Source of the DNA: Sporosarcina ureae
Lineage (GTDB): Bacteria > Bacillota > Bacilli > Bacillales_A > Planococcaceae
Direction: 5' to 3'
Length of the DNA stretch: 64,000 nucleotides
Assembly (NCBI RefSeq): GCF_029267015.1
Contig: NZ_JARIEA010000081.1
Span: forward strand, 1 to 64,000
Of this stretch, positions 6,762 through 16,153 are shown piece by piece. Numbering within the stretch: the first letter of the stretch is position 1; each line of letters opens with the position of its first letter. The notes under the pieces are model-generated. The model worked only from the letters and a program-made list of their open reading frames with translations, had not been told where the DNA came from and did no database searches. Position numbers and translations under genes: made by a program.

Positions 6762-7913
6762 CTATATAATATCTAAGAGAATGCCTTTAGTTTGAGTTGA
6801 AACGGCGACCTCAAGCAATACGTTTGCTAGCTCCGTAACATTTTCACTAGTCGATGTCTTTCCAAATGAAACTCGAACGAGCCCTTTCGCCAAATGTGCA
6901 GGTATATTCATCGCACTCATCGTCGTGGAAGATTGTTGTTGACCTACTTGGCATGCGCTACCTGTCGACACTGCAAATCCTCTTCTATTTAATTCTAACA
7001 TAATGAGCTGCCCTTCCGAGTGTTTGACGCATAGCCCGACGATTTGTGGAAGTTGTTCCGATTCTTGCTGGCTACCGTAAATAGTAAATAGCTCTTTATT
7101 TTCATTCAATTTCTTAAGAAAAATAGAGCGTAATTCCACGTAATCTACTTCACTCGGATCTGCCAGTTCGGCTGCTGTTACGAATGAAGCGATGCCTGGC
7201 ACATTGACTGTTCCTCCCCGGAAACCTTTCTCTTGTGTAGCGCCTGGAAATAAAGGAACGACGCGAATGCGTGGATCTATATACACGGCACCGACACCTT
7301 TTGGTCCGTACACTTTATGGCTAGAAATCGACAAGCTATCTACGAATGGACTGATATCGCGTATGGATAGCTTGCCAAAAGATTGGACACAGTCACTATG
7401 TAGATAAATTCCTTTAGGCTTCACCAGTTCAGATATCGCACGAATCGGTTGAATAGTGCCGATTTCCGGGTTGCAATGCTGAATAGATACTACAGTCGTG
7501 TCTTCAGTAATCGCTTCCTCAAGTGCATGTAGATCAACTATGCCATTGGCTGTGAAAGGTATGAGTGAAATTCGAAAGCCTTGTCCTTCAAGATAGGCTG
7601 CCGCTGAATGAAGGGAAGGGTGTTCTGCTGCTGAAAGAATGATGTGTTGACCTTTTTTCTTGGCAGATTGTGCTAGCGATAATAAAGCGAGAGAGTTACT
7701 TTCTGTTCCACCTGAAGTGAAATACAATCCTTCTGGACGGACACCGAGCAATTTCGATAAATTAGTTCTGCTGTATGCCAAAATATTTTGCGCAGCACCT
7801 CCTGCGTCATGGAGACTCGTCGTGTTGCCGAAATGTTGCTGTGAGACCGACACGAATACCGAAGCGGCTTCCTCGCGAAGAGGAGTAGTTGCAGCGTAAT
7901 CAAAGTAATGCAA
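6762..7913 (-). CDS. nifS: NifS-like cysteine desulfurase of the NAD locus
   Basis: A 383-aa PLP enzyme of the NifS/IscS class. PLP lysine K200 lies in SSHKVYGPKG and the catalytic cysteine C321 in STGSACQVG. It liberates sulfur from cysteine; in B. subtilis the equivalent enzyme supplies the [4Fe-4S] cluster of NadA. Start: the open frame reaches a TTG at 7931, but that codon overlaps AGGAGG (7922-7927), which is evidently the ribosome site for TTG at 7911-7913, eight bases on. I use the latter. It is followed by niaR after a short gap. Confidence 0.93.
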   Translation of the reverse strand: MHYFDYAATTPLREEAASVFVSVSQQHFGNTTSLHDAGGAAQNILAYSRTNLSKLLGVRPEGLYFTSGGTESNSLALLSLAQSAKKKGQHIILSAAEHPSLHSAAAYLEGQGFRISLIPFTANGIVDLHALEEAITEDTTVVSIQHCNPEIGTIQPIRAISELVKPKGIYLHSDCVQSFGKLSIRDISPFVDSLSISSHKVYGPKGVGAVYIDPRIRVVPLFPGATQEKGFRGGTVNVPGIASFVTAAELADPSEVDYVELRSIFLKKLNENKELFTIYGSQQESEQLPQIVGLCVKHSEGQLIMLELNRRGFAVSTGSACQVGQQQSSTTMSAMNIPAHLAKGLVRVSFGKTSTSENVTELANVLLEVAVSTQTKGILLDII

Positions 7914-7948
7914 AGAAAAGACCTCCTGCAATAAATAATATATTCATC

Positions 7949-7990
7949 TTGTCATATATCCTCGCTTATGTAAAGATAGATGTAAAGACA
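7949..7990 (+). promoter_or_regulatory. nadC promoter with two tandem NiaR operator-like sites
   Basis: TGTAAAGATA (7969-7978) and TGTAAAGACA (7981-7990) form a direct repeat with 12-base period. I recall TGTAAAGACA / TGTCTTTACA as the core of Bacillales NiaR sites. A TTGTCA at 7949-7954 followed 16-17 bases later by a weak TAAAGA -10 would place the first site over the -10 and the second at the start point. That fits a repressor. Assignment is inference. Confidence 0.6.
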
Positions 7991-8022
7991 CCCAGAATAA
8001 ATAAAGGTGGTAAGAAAAACAG

Positions 8023-8871
8023 ATGAATACAATCAAATTGAAATCAATGTTAGAGCAGTTTTTCATAGAGGACGTAGGGGATGGTGATCTATCCGCAAAT
8101 ACATTATTTCCAGCTGATGTAATGGGTGAAATGCAAATTATCGCCAAAACTTCAGGCATATTTTGCGGTTCCGATATTATTACAACAGGTTTTCAACTCA
8201 TGAATCCTTCTATTGAAGTGACGTGTCTTCTACAAGACGGTGAAAGAATGGAAGAGAAGCAAATACTAGCACGTGTCAGAGGACCGGTCAGAAGTCTATT
8301 GACGGCGGAGCGAGTAGTACTAAATTGCATCCAGCGAATGAGTGCGATTGCAACGAAAACTGCGGATCTAACCACATTATTGTCGGGAACAAACACAAGA
8401 GTTTGTGATACACGAAAAACTGCCCCTGGACTTCGTATGCTAGATAAATATGCAGTTCGAACCGGTGGCGGATTTAATCATCGCAACGGTTTATACGACG
8501 CAGTGATGCTAAAAGATAATCACTTGGCATATGCAGGTTCTATTACACATGCCGTGCAGCTACTTAGATCACAGTTAGGTCATACGGTAAAAATAGAAGT
8601 AGAAATAGAATCGCTAGCGCAACTACAAGAAGCTATTGAAGCCAATGTGGATATTATTATGTTTGATAACCGCACACCGAAAGAAATTACGGACTGGTTA
8701 CCACTCGTACCTCCACATATCGTAACCGAAGCTTCGGGCATGATTACAGAAGAGACGATTGCTTCTTACGGCAAGACGGGGATTGACTACATATCGGTTG
8801 GCGCGTTGACGCATTCCGTTATTGCAACGGACATTAGCGCAACTATACAACTTACTACACAGGAGGACTGA
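8023..8871 (+). CDS. nadC: Nicotinate-nucleotide pyrophosphorylase (quinolinate phosphoribosyltransferase)
   Basis: A 282-aa enzyme converting quinolinate and PRPP to nicotinate mononucleotide, CO2 and pyrophosphate. Recognisable blocks: [15 protein letters not shown] (about 16-30), [16 protein letters not shown] (95-110), [21 protein letters not shown] with the substrate-binding arginines and lysines (131-151), KDNHLAY (164-170) and the C-terminal SVGALTHS (260-267). ATG at 8023 follows AAAGGTGGT. nadA follows after 5 nt. In B. subtilis nadB precedes nadC; here nadC is the first gene of the operon. Confidence 0.95.
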   Translation: MNTIKLKSMLEQFFIEDVGDGDLSANTLFPADVMGEMQIIAKTSGIFCGSDIITTGFQLMNPSIEVTCLLQDGERMEEKQILARVRGPVRSLLTAERVVLNCIQRMSAIATKTADLTTLLSGTNTRVCDTRKTAPGLRMLDKYAVRTGGGFNHRNGLYDAVMLKDNHLAYAGSITHAVQLLRSQLGHTVKIEVEIESLAQLQEAIEANVDIIMFDNRTPKEITDWLPLVPPHIVTEASGMITEETIASYGKTGIDYISVGALTHSVIATDISATIQLTTQED

Positions 8872-8876
8872 AGAAC

Positions 8877-9986
8877 ATGTCGATGATGGATCTTGTAAAA
8901 GAACAGGCAAACGCTATGTTGCCGGAACGGTATAAACACTACACGGTGACTGAAATGGAAGAAAAAATTCGTTCGATTAAGCAGACGTTAGGGAACAAAT
9001 TATTTATCCCTGGCCATCACTACCAGAAAAATGAAGTGATTCAATTTGCGGATGCGACAGGAGATTCTTTACAATTAGCACAAATTTGCGCAGCGAACGA
9101 GGAGGCAGAACATATTGTGTTTTGCGGGGTACACTTCATGGCAGAAACTGCAGATATCTTAACGACGGAAAATCAACACGTCTATTTACCCGATATGCGT
9201 GCAGGTTGTTCGATGGCAGATATGGCAGATATCTACCAGACGGAAAGAGCGTGGCAAGACTTGCAAGCGCGTTTTGGAGATACAATTCTTCCATTGACAT
9301 ACGTAAATTCCACGGCAGCGATCAAAGCATTCGTCGGTCGGCATGGTGGGGCGACGGTGACTTCGTCAAACGCCAAAGAAATCGTCCAATGGGCTTTCAC
9401 ACAGAAAAAGCGGATACTCTTCTTACCTGATCAACATCTAGGGCGGAATACTGCATACGGACTTGGCGTGCCACTCGATCATATGGCGGTATGGAACCCC
9501 ATTACAGATACTTTAGAATACGCGGGTGAAGACGCAGAGTGTCAAGTGATTTTATGGAAAGGACATTGCTCCGTTCATGAAAACTTCACGGTAGAAAATA
9601 TTCGTCAGTTACGTGAAAATGATCCCGAGCGCCGAATTATCGTTCATCCTGAGTGTTCACATGAAGTCGTGATGAAGTCCGATGACGACGGTTCCACAAA
9701 GTATATCATTGATCAAATTCAAGCCGCAGCTCCTGGAACGAAATGGGCGATCGGCACGGAAATGAATTTAGTCAACCGTCTGATAGAAAATCACCCGGAT
9801 CAAGATATCATTTCATTAAATCCGTTAATGTGTCCTTGTTTGACAATGAACCGTATCGATCTACCGCATTTATTATGGAGTCTTGAAAGTATTGTGGAAG
9901 GGAAAGAGCAAAACATCATCAAAGTGGATGCAACTACTTCTGCAGATGCGATCGATGCGCTAGACCGTATGCTGCAGCGAAAGTAA
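8877..9986 (+). CDS. nadA: Quinolinate synthase A
   Basis: A 369-aa [4Fe-4S] enzyme that condenses iminoaspartate with dihydroxyacetone phosphate to quinolinate. Cluster cysteines C111 (RAGCSMADM), C231 ([10 protein letters not shown]) and C321 ([12 protein letters not shown], with C319) align with C110, C230 and C320 of the B. subtilis enzyme. GHHYQ near residue 46 is the conserved substrate-binding segment. Start ATG 8877 is behind AGGAGGACTG. It depends on NifS for its cluster and needs iminoaspartate, whose usual source NadB is not encoded here. Confidence 0.96.
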   Translation: MSMMDLVKEQANAMLPERYKHYTVTEMEEKIRSIKQTLGNKLFIPGHHYQKNEVIQFADATGDSLQLAQICAANEEAEHIVFCGVHFMAETADILTTENQHVYLPDMRAGCSMADMADIYQTERAWQDLQARFGDTILPLTYVNSTAAIKAFVGRHGGATVTSSNAKEIVQWAFTQKKRILFLPDQHLGRNTAYGLGVPLDHMAVWNPITDTLEYAGEDAECQVILWKGHCSVHENFTVENIRQLRENDPERRIIVHPECSHEVVMKSDDDGSTKYIIDQIQAAAPGTKWAIGTEMNLVNRLIENHPDQDIISLNPLMCPCLTMNRIDLPHLLWSLESIVEGKEQNIIKVDATTSADAIDALDRMLQRK

Positions 9987-9997
9987 TGTAGCAGTGC

Positions 9998-10025
9998 TTG
10001 ACAATTACTCTGAATATTGTATGAT
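9998..10025 (+). promoter_or_regulatory. SigA promoter of the proBA leader
   Basis: TTGACA (9998-10003), 16 bases, TATGAT (10020-10025). Strong match; the transcript would begin near 10032 and enter the T-box leader. Confidence 0.75.
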
Positions 10026-10031
10026 TGGAGA

Positions 10032-10276
10032 AATGATATGGAACGTTGAAGAAGGACCAGTAGATAAATAGCATGTGTTAGAGAGCGGAATCCATCGGCT
10101 GGAAGTTTCCGTCGCAATGCCTTGTCGAACCTGCCTTTTGAGTCCTGTGAAAATACAGGCGCGCACCTTGGCGTTAGAAGGAAAGCGGGATTCGTGAAAA
10201 TGAATCCAATGATGGTGGCACCGCGGAAGTTACGTCCTTTCGTCCTGATTATATCGGGACGATTGGGCTTTTTTAT
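10032..10276 (+). promoter_or_regulatory. T-box riboswitch, probably proline-specific, upstream of proBA
   Basis: A 245-nt leader with the diagnostic T-box sequence GGTGGCACCGCGG (10214-10226) followed by a terminator (TCGTCCTGAT / ATCGGGACGA, 10240-10262, then a T-run to 10275). An AGAGAGC-like motif (10079-10086) marks Stem I. GAACCTGCC at 10127-10135 fits the specifier loop, with CCT (10130-10132) as the codon, which is proline and agrees with the downstream genes. Uncharged tRNA-Pro would stabilise the antiterminator and switch on proB-proA. The specifier assignment is by eye. Confidence 0.88.
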
Positions 10277-10319
10277 TGTATATAAGTAGATGATATGTAG
10301 AAATGGTAGGCGAATCCAT

Positions 10320-11411
10320 ATGAAAAGACAACGAATCGTTGTGAAAATCGGTAGCAGTTCGTTAACAAATGATCATGGAGAAATCGATCAGGTGAAATTC
10401 AATGATCATGTCGATGCGTTGGCGATGTTGAAAAACATCGGGCATGAAGTCATTGTCGTCTCGTCAGGAGCGGTGGCGGCAGGCTTTGCGCGTCTCGGCT
10501 ATTCCTCCCGTCCACAGACGATTAAAGGTAAACAAGCTGCGGCGGCAGTAGGCCAGAGCTTATTAATACAGTCCTATATCGAAAGGTTTAGCGCACATAA
10601 AGTCATACCGGCACAGATCTTATTGACGCGCCATGACTTTGCGGATCGTGATCGATACCGCAACGCATTTGCGGCCATGTCCGAATTACTTGACCGTGGC
10701 ATCATGCCAATCATCAATGAAAACGATACGGTATCTATTGACGAGCTAACGTTTGGTGATAATGATATGCTATCCGCATTAGTCAGTGGTTTCCTACATG
10801 CGGATCAATTGATTATTTTAACCGATGTCAACGGGATCTACACAAGCAATCCACGAACAGACCCAGATGCTGTACGTTTGACTAAGTTAGATGAAATTTC
10901 AGATGAATTGCTTGGTGGCGCTGATGATACCGGCTCGAAAGTCGGTACGGGCGGTATGCGTTCGAAGTTACTAGCTGCACGAACGGCTCACACATTGGCC
11001 GTTCCCGTGTTCATCGGAACAGGACACGGCCAGTCAAAATTGCTGGATATTTTAAAAGGTCATGGAGACGGCACATATATTTCTAGCCCCGTTGCCAACA
11101 CGATCAATACAAACCGCCAATGGATTGCCCTTCATTCCGAATCTACTGGACGTCTGTACGTCGATCAAGGTGCCGAAGAAGCGATTGTGCATAATGGGCG
11201 CAGTTTATTACCGGCCGGGGTCTTTAAAGTACAAGGTGACTTTGAGATTGGACAAGTAGTAGAAGTGTTCGGTTTAAATGGTTTAATCGGTAAAGGGGAA
11301 GTCACTTATTCGTCTGAACAACTAAAACAAACGATTTCCAATAAAGATCAACTGGAAGAATTCAAGCCTATGCTAGAAGTCATTCACCGTGACCGCTGGG
11401 TACAAGTGTAA
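10320..11411 (+). CDS. proB: Glutamate 5-kinase
   Basis: A 363-aa enzyme for the first step of proline synthesis: ATP-dependent phosphorylation of glutamate. An amino-acid-kinase domain (VVKIGSSSLTN at the start; SSGAVAAGFARLGY near 50; IINENDTVSIDE near 135; GTGGMRSKL near 208) is followed by a C-terminal PUA domain (about 270-360, SLLPAGVFKVQGDF). The frame extends to an ATG at 10290, but that lies in the T-box tail without a ribosome site; ATG 10320 has GGTAGG in front and matches family length. First gene after the T-box. Confidence 0.95.
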   Translation: MKRQRIVVKIGSSSLTNDHGEIDQVKFNDHVDALAMLKNIGHEVIVVSSGAVAAGFARLGYSSRPQTIKGKQAAAAVGQSLLIQSYIERFSAHKVIPAQILLTRHDFADRDRYRNAFAAMSELLDRGIMPIINENDTVSIDELTFGDNDMLSALVSGFLHADQLIILTDVNGIYTSNPRTDPDAVRLTKLDEISDELLGGADDTGSKVGTGGMRSKLLAARTAHTLAVPVFIGTGHGQSKLLDILKGHGDGTYISSPVANTINTNRQWIALHSESTGRLYVDQGAEEAIVHNGRSLLPAGVFKVQGDFEIGQVVEVFGLNGLIGKGEVTYSSEQLKQTISNKDQLEEFKPMLEVIHRDRWVQV

Positions 11412-11427
11412 TCAAAGGGGAGAATAT

Positions 11428-12675
11428 ATGATGAGTGAGATTAGAGATAAAGGAAAAGCCGCAAAACAAGCAAGTGTTGTATTGAACGTGGCAACGACTG
11501 AAGAGAAAAATCAGGCATTGCAATTGATTGCCGATCAACTATTGCAAGAACAAGATCAATTACTCGCGGAAAATAAAAAAGATATTGAAGAAGGCCGCGA
11601 AAAAGGAATCGATTCAGCGGTTCTCGACCGTATTTTATTGACGCCTGAACGCATTGAAGCTATGGCGGAAGGTGTTCGTCTGTTAGTAGATCTTAAAGAT
11701 CCAATTGGAGAAACACTCGAAGAAATCCACAAGGAAAACGGTTTACATATTGTCAAGAAGCGCGTGCCGATCGGTGTCATCGCTATGATATATGAAGCGC
11801 GTCCAAATGTGACAATTGATGCGGCATCCCTAGCATTGAAAACAGGAAACGCGGTCGTCTTGCGCGGAAGCTCTTCTGCTAAACATTCCAATTTAGCACT
11901 ATGGCGTGTCATTCAACGCGGGCTTGAAAAAAGTTCATTGCCAGTGGATTCTGTTCAATTAATTGAAGACACAAGCCGAGAAACAGCGAAAGAATTGTTC
12001 ACACTGAATGACTATTTAGATGTGTTGATCCCTCGTGGCGGTGCCAAATTGATTCAGACTGTAATTCGAGAATCTACAGTACCCGTAATCGAAACGGGAG
12101 CAGGGAATTGCCATGTATTTATCGATGAATCCGCTGACGAGAAAATGGCCATCGATATAGTCGTTAATGCTAAAACACAACGCCCGTCAGTTTGTAATGC
12201 GATCGAAACGGTTTTGATTGATTCCAACTGGTTGACGCAACATGGGAAGAGTTTGATCAAAGCATTACAGGACCAAGATGTTCAAATACAAGGTGACGAT
12301 CAACTACAGGCATTTGACTCGGCTATCGAAGCGGTTGAACAAAATGATTGGTCAAGTGAATACTTGGACTTGACAGTACGCGTAAAGAGCGTGGAAAATG
12401 TACAGCAAGCACTTGATCATATTGCCGCATATAGCACGAAGCATTCGGAGTGCATTATTACACAGACGGATGCACATGCTGAGCAGTTTTTGAATAGCGT
12501 AGATGCGGCAGCTGTTTACGTCAATGCCTCCACTCGCTTTACGGATGGTTTTGAATTCGGTTATGGTGCAGAAATCGGTATTAGTACACAAAAACTTCAT
12601 GCAAGAGGACCGATGGGATTAGAAGCATTGACTTCTTCCAAATTTGTGATTCGAGGGACCGGACAAATTAGATAA
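11428..12675 (+). CDS. proA: Gamma-glutamyl phosphate reductase
   Basis: A 415-aa NADPH-dependent aldehyde-dehydrogenase-fold enzyme reducing glutamyl phosphate to glutamate semialdehyde. The conserved KRVPIGVIAMIYEARPNVT region (about 107-125), GNAVVLRGSS (134-143), IPRGGAKLI (198-206), ETGAGNCHVF (221-230) and catalytic cysteine in QRPSVCNAIETVL (about 251-263) are all visible. ATG 11428 is directly followed by a second ATG at 11431; AAAGGGGAG precedes both. It lies 16 bases after the proB stop. Confidence 0.96.
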   Translation: MMSEIRDKGKAAKQASVVLNVATTEEKNQALQLIADQLLQEQDQLLAENKKDIEEGREKGIDSAVLDRILLTPERIEAMAEGVRLLVDLKDPIGETLEEIHKENGLHIVKKRVPIGVIAMIYEARPNVTIDAASLALKTGNAVVLRGSSSAKHSNLALWRVIQRGLEKSSLPVDSVQLIEDTSRETAKELFTLNDYLDVLIPRGGAKLIQTVIRESTVPVIETGAGNCHVFIDESADEKMAIDIVVNAKTQRPSVCNAIETVLIDSNWLTQHGKSLIKALQDQDVQIQGDDQLQAFDSAIEAVEQNDWSSEYLDLTVRVKSVENVQQALDHIAAYSTKHSECIITQTDAHAEQFLNSVDAAAVYVNASTRFTDGFEFGYGAEIGISTQKLHARGPMGLEALTSSKFVIRGTGQIR

Positions 12676-12694
12676 TATGTAGGAGGGTTTATTT

Positions 12695-13774
12695 ATGTCA
12701 ACTGAAAAAAACATTTTACACTATGAAACGACCGCACCAAAAGACAAGCCGGCAGCAGATGATCCACTTGCTTTCGGAACAATTTTCACTGATCACATGT
12801 TTGTGATGGATTATACAGATGGAACGGGATGGCATGATCCACGTATTGAGCCGTACAAGCCGTTTCTACTTGATCCAGCTGCTATCGTGTTGCATTATGG
12901 ACAAACTGTTTTCGAAGGATTGAAAGCCTATTTGAATGAAGACAAAGAAGTAGTTTTATTCCGTCCTGAGGAAAACATGAAACGCTTGAATCGTTCAAAT
13001 GATAGATTATGCATGCCGATGTTCGACGAGAAATTTGTGTTAAGTGCACTGAAAGAGTTAATTTCCCTTGATAAAGATTGGATTCCGGACAGACCCGGAA
13101 CCTCACTGTATGTGCGACCATTCATTTTCGCGACACAGCCGTATTTAGGAGTAGCACCGTCTAAAACGTATCGTCTCATGATTATTTTATCTCCAGTAGG
13201 ACCGTATTATAAAGAAGGAGTCAATCCTGTTAAAATTGCCGTGGAGTCACAGTATGTTCGTGCGGCAGTTGGTGGTACAGGCTCTGCAAAAACGGCTGGT
13301 AACTATGCGGGTGCGATGAAAGCGCAGGAAGTAGCAGAAGCAGAAGGATATTCGCAAGTGCTATGGCTAGATGCGAAAGAACATCGTTATATCGAAGAAG
13401 TAGGAGCGATGAACGTATTCTTCAAGATCAATGGAGAAATCATTACACCAAGCCTTAACGGTAGTATTTTAGAAGGTATTACGCGTAAGTCAGTTATCGA
13501 ATTATTGATAGATTGGGATATTCCAGTAACAGAACGCAAAGTGTCGATCGAGGAAATTATGGAAGCTAATCGAGCAGGTACATTGGAAGAAGCATTCGGT
13601 ACAGGAACAGCCGCTGTTATTTCTCCAATAGGTGAACTATTCTTTGAAGGTGAAAAATGCGAGATCAATCATAATGAAATCGGTGAGCTTTCATTGAAGT
13701 TATATGAGACGATTACAGGCATTCAGACAGGCAAAGTGGAAGATTCGTTTAACTGGGTCGTGCCAGTAGACTAA
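12695..13774 (+). CDS. ilvE: Branched-chain amino acid aminotransferase
   Basis: A 359-aa fold-type IV PLP transaminase (BCAT2-like). K199 in GGTGSAKTAGNYAG is the PLP lysine; VFEGLKAY near residue 73 and EEVGAMNVFF near 231 are family landmarks, as is GTGTAAVISPIG near 300. It interconverts leucine, isoleucine and valine with their keto acids. The gene starts 19 nt after proA behind AGGAGGG with no terminator between, so read-through from the proline T-box is expected. That pairing with proBA is unusual. Confidence 0.94.
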   Translation: MSTEKNILHYETTAPKDKPAADDPLAFGTIFTDHMFVMDYTDGTGWHDPRIEPYKPFLLDPAAIVLHYGQTVFEGLKAYLNEDKEVVLFRPEENMKRLNRSNDRLCMPMFDEKFVLSALKELISLDKDWIPDRPGTSLYVRPFIFATQPYLGVAPSKTYRLMIILSPVGPYYKEGVNPVKIAVESQYVRAAVGGTGSAKTAGNYAGAMKAQEVAEAEGYSQVLWLDAKEHRYIEEVGAMNVFFKINGEIITPSLNGSILEGITRKSVIELLIDWDIPVTERKVSIEEIMEANRAGTLEEAFGTGTAAVISPIGELFFEGEKCEINHNEIGELSLKLYETITGIQTGKVEDSFNWVVPVD

Positions 13775-13864
13775 GTTTCCTCACAAATAAGGTGGAATGG
13801 TCCGTGACAACTGCGTTGCTGTGAAGTACACTGTTAATAGTTTTGATTGAAGGGGAGTTTCCTG

Positions 13865-14665
13865 ATGAACAAAAGTTTGATCGTTCTATTCCTGGCAGTA
13901 CTGCTATTTACAGTGACAGGATGCGGAAAAACGTCTTCTGCCCCGTCGAGTGCGGAAGATTTAATGAAGAAAGCAGAACAAGCGATGGAAGAATTGCAAT
14001 CGGTCCATGCTAATATCGCGTATGATGAAAGTAGCGTCACATCCGATCCTGCAAAACGTACAAGCAAAAATGTACAAATTCAGGCGGATATTGAACAGAA
14101 TCCACTGAAGAGTTCAGAGGAAGTCGTCTGGAAAATTCCAAAACAAGGCGCGAAAAATATTCAATTATTCCGCCAAGGTACTCAATTGGCTATGCAAGAG
14201 ACATTTGAAGAAGAGAAGAGCGAATGGCTAGAGTTAACAGAAGCGCAGCGTGCAGAATTGCTCGGTGTATGGGTGCCGTTCGTCTCTCCAGTAATGGACT
14301 TCTCGCTATTAGAACCGTTTCTGCATGACGCAGAACTAGAAAAGATTGATTACGGTTATGCTATACAGTTTTCTTTATCGCCTGCTGATTATCGTCAGTT
14401 GATGGAAATCGTATCCGTGAATAGTCCACAACCTGAGAAATTTGTCCATACGCATGGAGGGTTTCCTGTAGTGGAGAAGCTCGATGTAGAGCTAACGGTT
14501 AATGAAAAGACGATGTTTGTCACAGGGATGAAGATGTCAGCAAATGTCACGAGTTATTTCGAGCGAGATTATATCCGATATAAACAAAAACTCGATGCAA
14601 AGTATAGTTATTTTAATGATATCGATGCGATTTCCACACCGAAAGATGCAGCGATGTTCGAGTAA
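13865..14665 (+). CDS. Predicted lipoprotein (DUF6612-like)
   Basis: A 266-aa secreted lipoprotein. A short basic N-terminus, a hydrophobic core and the lipobox VTGC with C20 as lipidation site are clear. The mature part alternates helix and strand and resembles the LolA/LppX-like DUF6612 family (AEDLMKKAEQAMEELQSVHA opening), proposed to handle lipids or unknown ligands. The frame extends upstream to TTG 13847, but that codon overlaps the ribosome site AAGGGGAG (13851-13858), so ATG 13865 is correct. Monocistronic; ends at a hairpin shared with rarA. Confidence 0.82.
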   Translation: MNKSLIVLFLAVLLFTVTGCGKTSSAPSSAEDLMKKAEQAMEELQSVHANIAYDESSVTSDPAKRTSKNVQIQADIEQNPLKSSEEVVWKIPKQGAKNIQLFRQGTQLAMQETFEEEKSEWLELTEAQRAELLGVWVPFVSPVMDFSLLEPFLHDAELEKIDYGYAIQFSLSPADYRQLMEIVSVNSPQPEKFVHTHGGFPVVEKLDVELTVNEKTMFVTGMKMSANVTSYFERDYIRYKQKLDAKYSYFNDIDAISTPKDAAMFE

Positions 14666-14671
14666 TACGTA

Positions 14672-14713
14672 AAAAATCCACGCTGACCTACTAAAGGTGA
14701 GCGTGGATTTTTG
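14672..14713. terminator. Bidirectional terminator between the lipoprotein gene and rarA
   Basis: Perfect 13-bp stem AAAAATCCACGCT (14672-14684) / AGCGTGGATTTTT (14700-14712) with a 15-nt loop, between convergent genes. Confidence 0.85.
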
Positions 14714-14731
14714 TCGTTTCTAGCTATATTT

Positions 14732-16027
14732 CTAACGTGGATTCTTTTTCCCTTTGAATGATTGAAGACGTTGGTGAATGGCCGCCATTCTCGTTTCCTC
14801 ACCTGCTTCTACAGGGGTGTAGAACTTAGAATGTACTAAGCTGTCAGGCAAGTATTGTTGGTCTGTCCACCCACCGAATGTGCCTACGGGTGTTGCATGT
14901 GGATAAACATAGCCACCGTGACCGAGTGCAGCCGATCCGCTGTAGTGTGTATCACGTAAATGCATCGGGATTTCACCGGTTGGTTTTTCATGCAATGTTT
15001 TCGTGGCGGCATCGATCGCTTTATAAGCAGAGTTTGACTTGGAAGCTAAACACATCTCTATAATGGCTGTAGCAAGTGGAATGCGTGCTTCAGGCATGCC
15101 GAGACGCTGTGCGGCATCTGTAGCCGCGAGAACTCGGCTCCCAACATCCGGCGCTGCCAATCCAATATCTTCATAACTCATGACGAGCATGCGTCTAGTA
15201 ACCGCAGTCAAGTCGCCGATTTCAAGTAATTGCGCCAAATAATAAAGCGCCGCATCGACATCACTTCCGCGTACACTTTTTTGTAAAGCAGATAATAAGT
15301 TAAAATGATGCGAGCCTTTTTTATCACCTAGTAAACTAATCCTAGTTAGTAATTGAGCGAGCAATGCATCTTCTATAATAATTTTCCCATCTTCTTCGTC
15401 ACTAGCAGCAAGTAATGATTCGAGAAACGTTAAAGCTTTTCGTGCATCCCCATTCACGCCTTCTGAGATTTTCTCGAGTTGTTCTGTAGTGATTTCGATC
15501 GTTTCCTTACCGAGTCCTTTTTTCTCGTCTTTCAATGTGCGCTCGAGTAATTCCAGTAAATCTTTTGGCTGCAATCGTTTCAATTGGACGATTTCACCGC
15601 AGCGCGACCGAATAGCGGGATTGACATCGTGAAAAGGATTTTCCGTTGTCGCGCCGATCAAGACGATCGAACCGCTTTCTACATGAGGAAGCAGCGTATC
15701 TTGTTGCAATTTATTGAAACGATGAATTTCATCTAAGAATAACAATACTTTACCTGTCATCCGTGCTTCTTTCACTACATCTTCTACATCTTTCTTGCCC
15801 GCCACAGTCGCGTTCAACGCTATGAAAGGAAGTTTCGAAGTACCCGCGATTGCGTAGGCTAACGACGTTTTTCCAATACCTGGTTCGCCATATAATAAAA
15901 GAGAAGGGACATGCCCGTTCTTGATCATCCGATATAAGGGAGTATTTTTGCCGATGACGTGGTCTTGTCCGATCACATCATCAATCGTCTCAGGCCGCAT
16001 ACGAAAAGCCAAAGGTTCATTATGCAT
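14732..16027 (-). CDS. rarA: Replication-associated recombination protein A (AAA+ ATPase, MgsA/RarA)
   Basis: A 431-aa AAA+ ATPase acting at stalled replication forks. Walker A (GEPGIGKTS, about 47-55), Walker B (LFLDEIHRF, about 96-104) and sensor 1 (IGATTENP) are intact, followed by the C-terminal tetramerisation region with HYSGSAALGHGGYVYPH near 355. Start: the open frame continues 27 codons upstream, but ATG 16027 (minus strand) follows AGGAGG by six bases, and this gives the length of B. subtilis YrvN. Divergent from cymR, as in Bacillus. Confidence 0.94.
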   Translation of the reverse strand: MHNEPLAFRMRPETIDDVIGQDHVIGKNTPLYRMIKNGHVPSLLLYGEPGIGKTSLAYAIAGTSKLPFIALNATVAGKKDVEDVVKEARMTGKVLLFLDEIHRFNKLQQDTLLPHVESGSIVLIGATTENPFHDVNPAIRSRCGEIVQLKRLQPKDLLELLERTLKDEKKGLGKETIEITTEQLEKISEGVNGDARKALTFLESLLAASDEEDGKIIIEDALLAQLLTRISLLGDKKGSHHFNLLSALQKSVRGSDVDAALYYLAQLLEIGDLTAVTRRMLVMSYEDIGLAAPDVGSRVLAATDAAQRLGMPEARIPLATAIIEMCLASKSNSAYKAIDAATKTLHEKPTGEIPMHLRDTHYSGSAALGHGGYVYPHATPVGTFGGWTDQQYLPDSLVHSKFYTPVEAGEETRMAAIHQRLQSFKGKKNPR

Positions 16028-16153
16028 GTACATCCTCCTAGCGTACGTTTGTTCTTTCATTATACCGTAAAACATTAGTGAAGTCATTTGCAAGAACCAG
16101 TGATACAATTATGCTATACTGATTTCAGCAATTTTAGTAAAGGACGATGCCCA

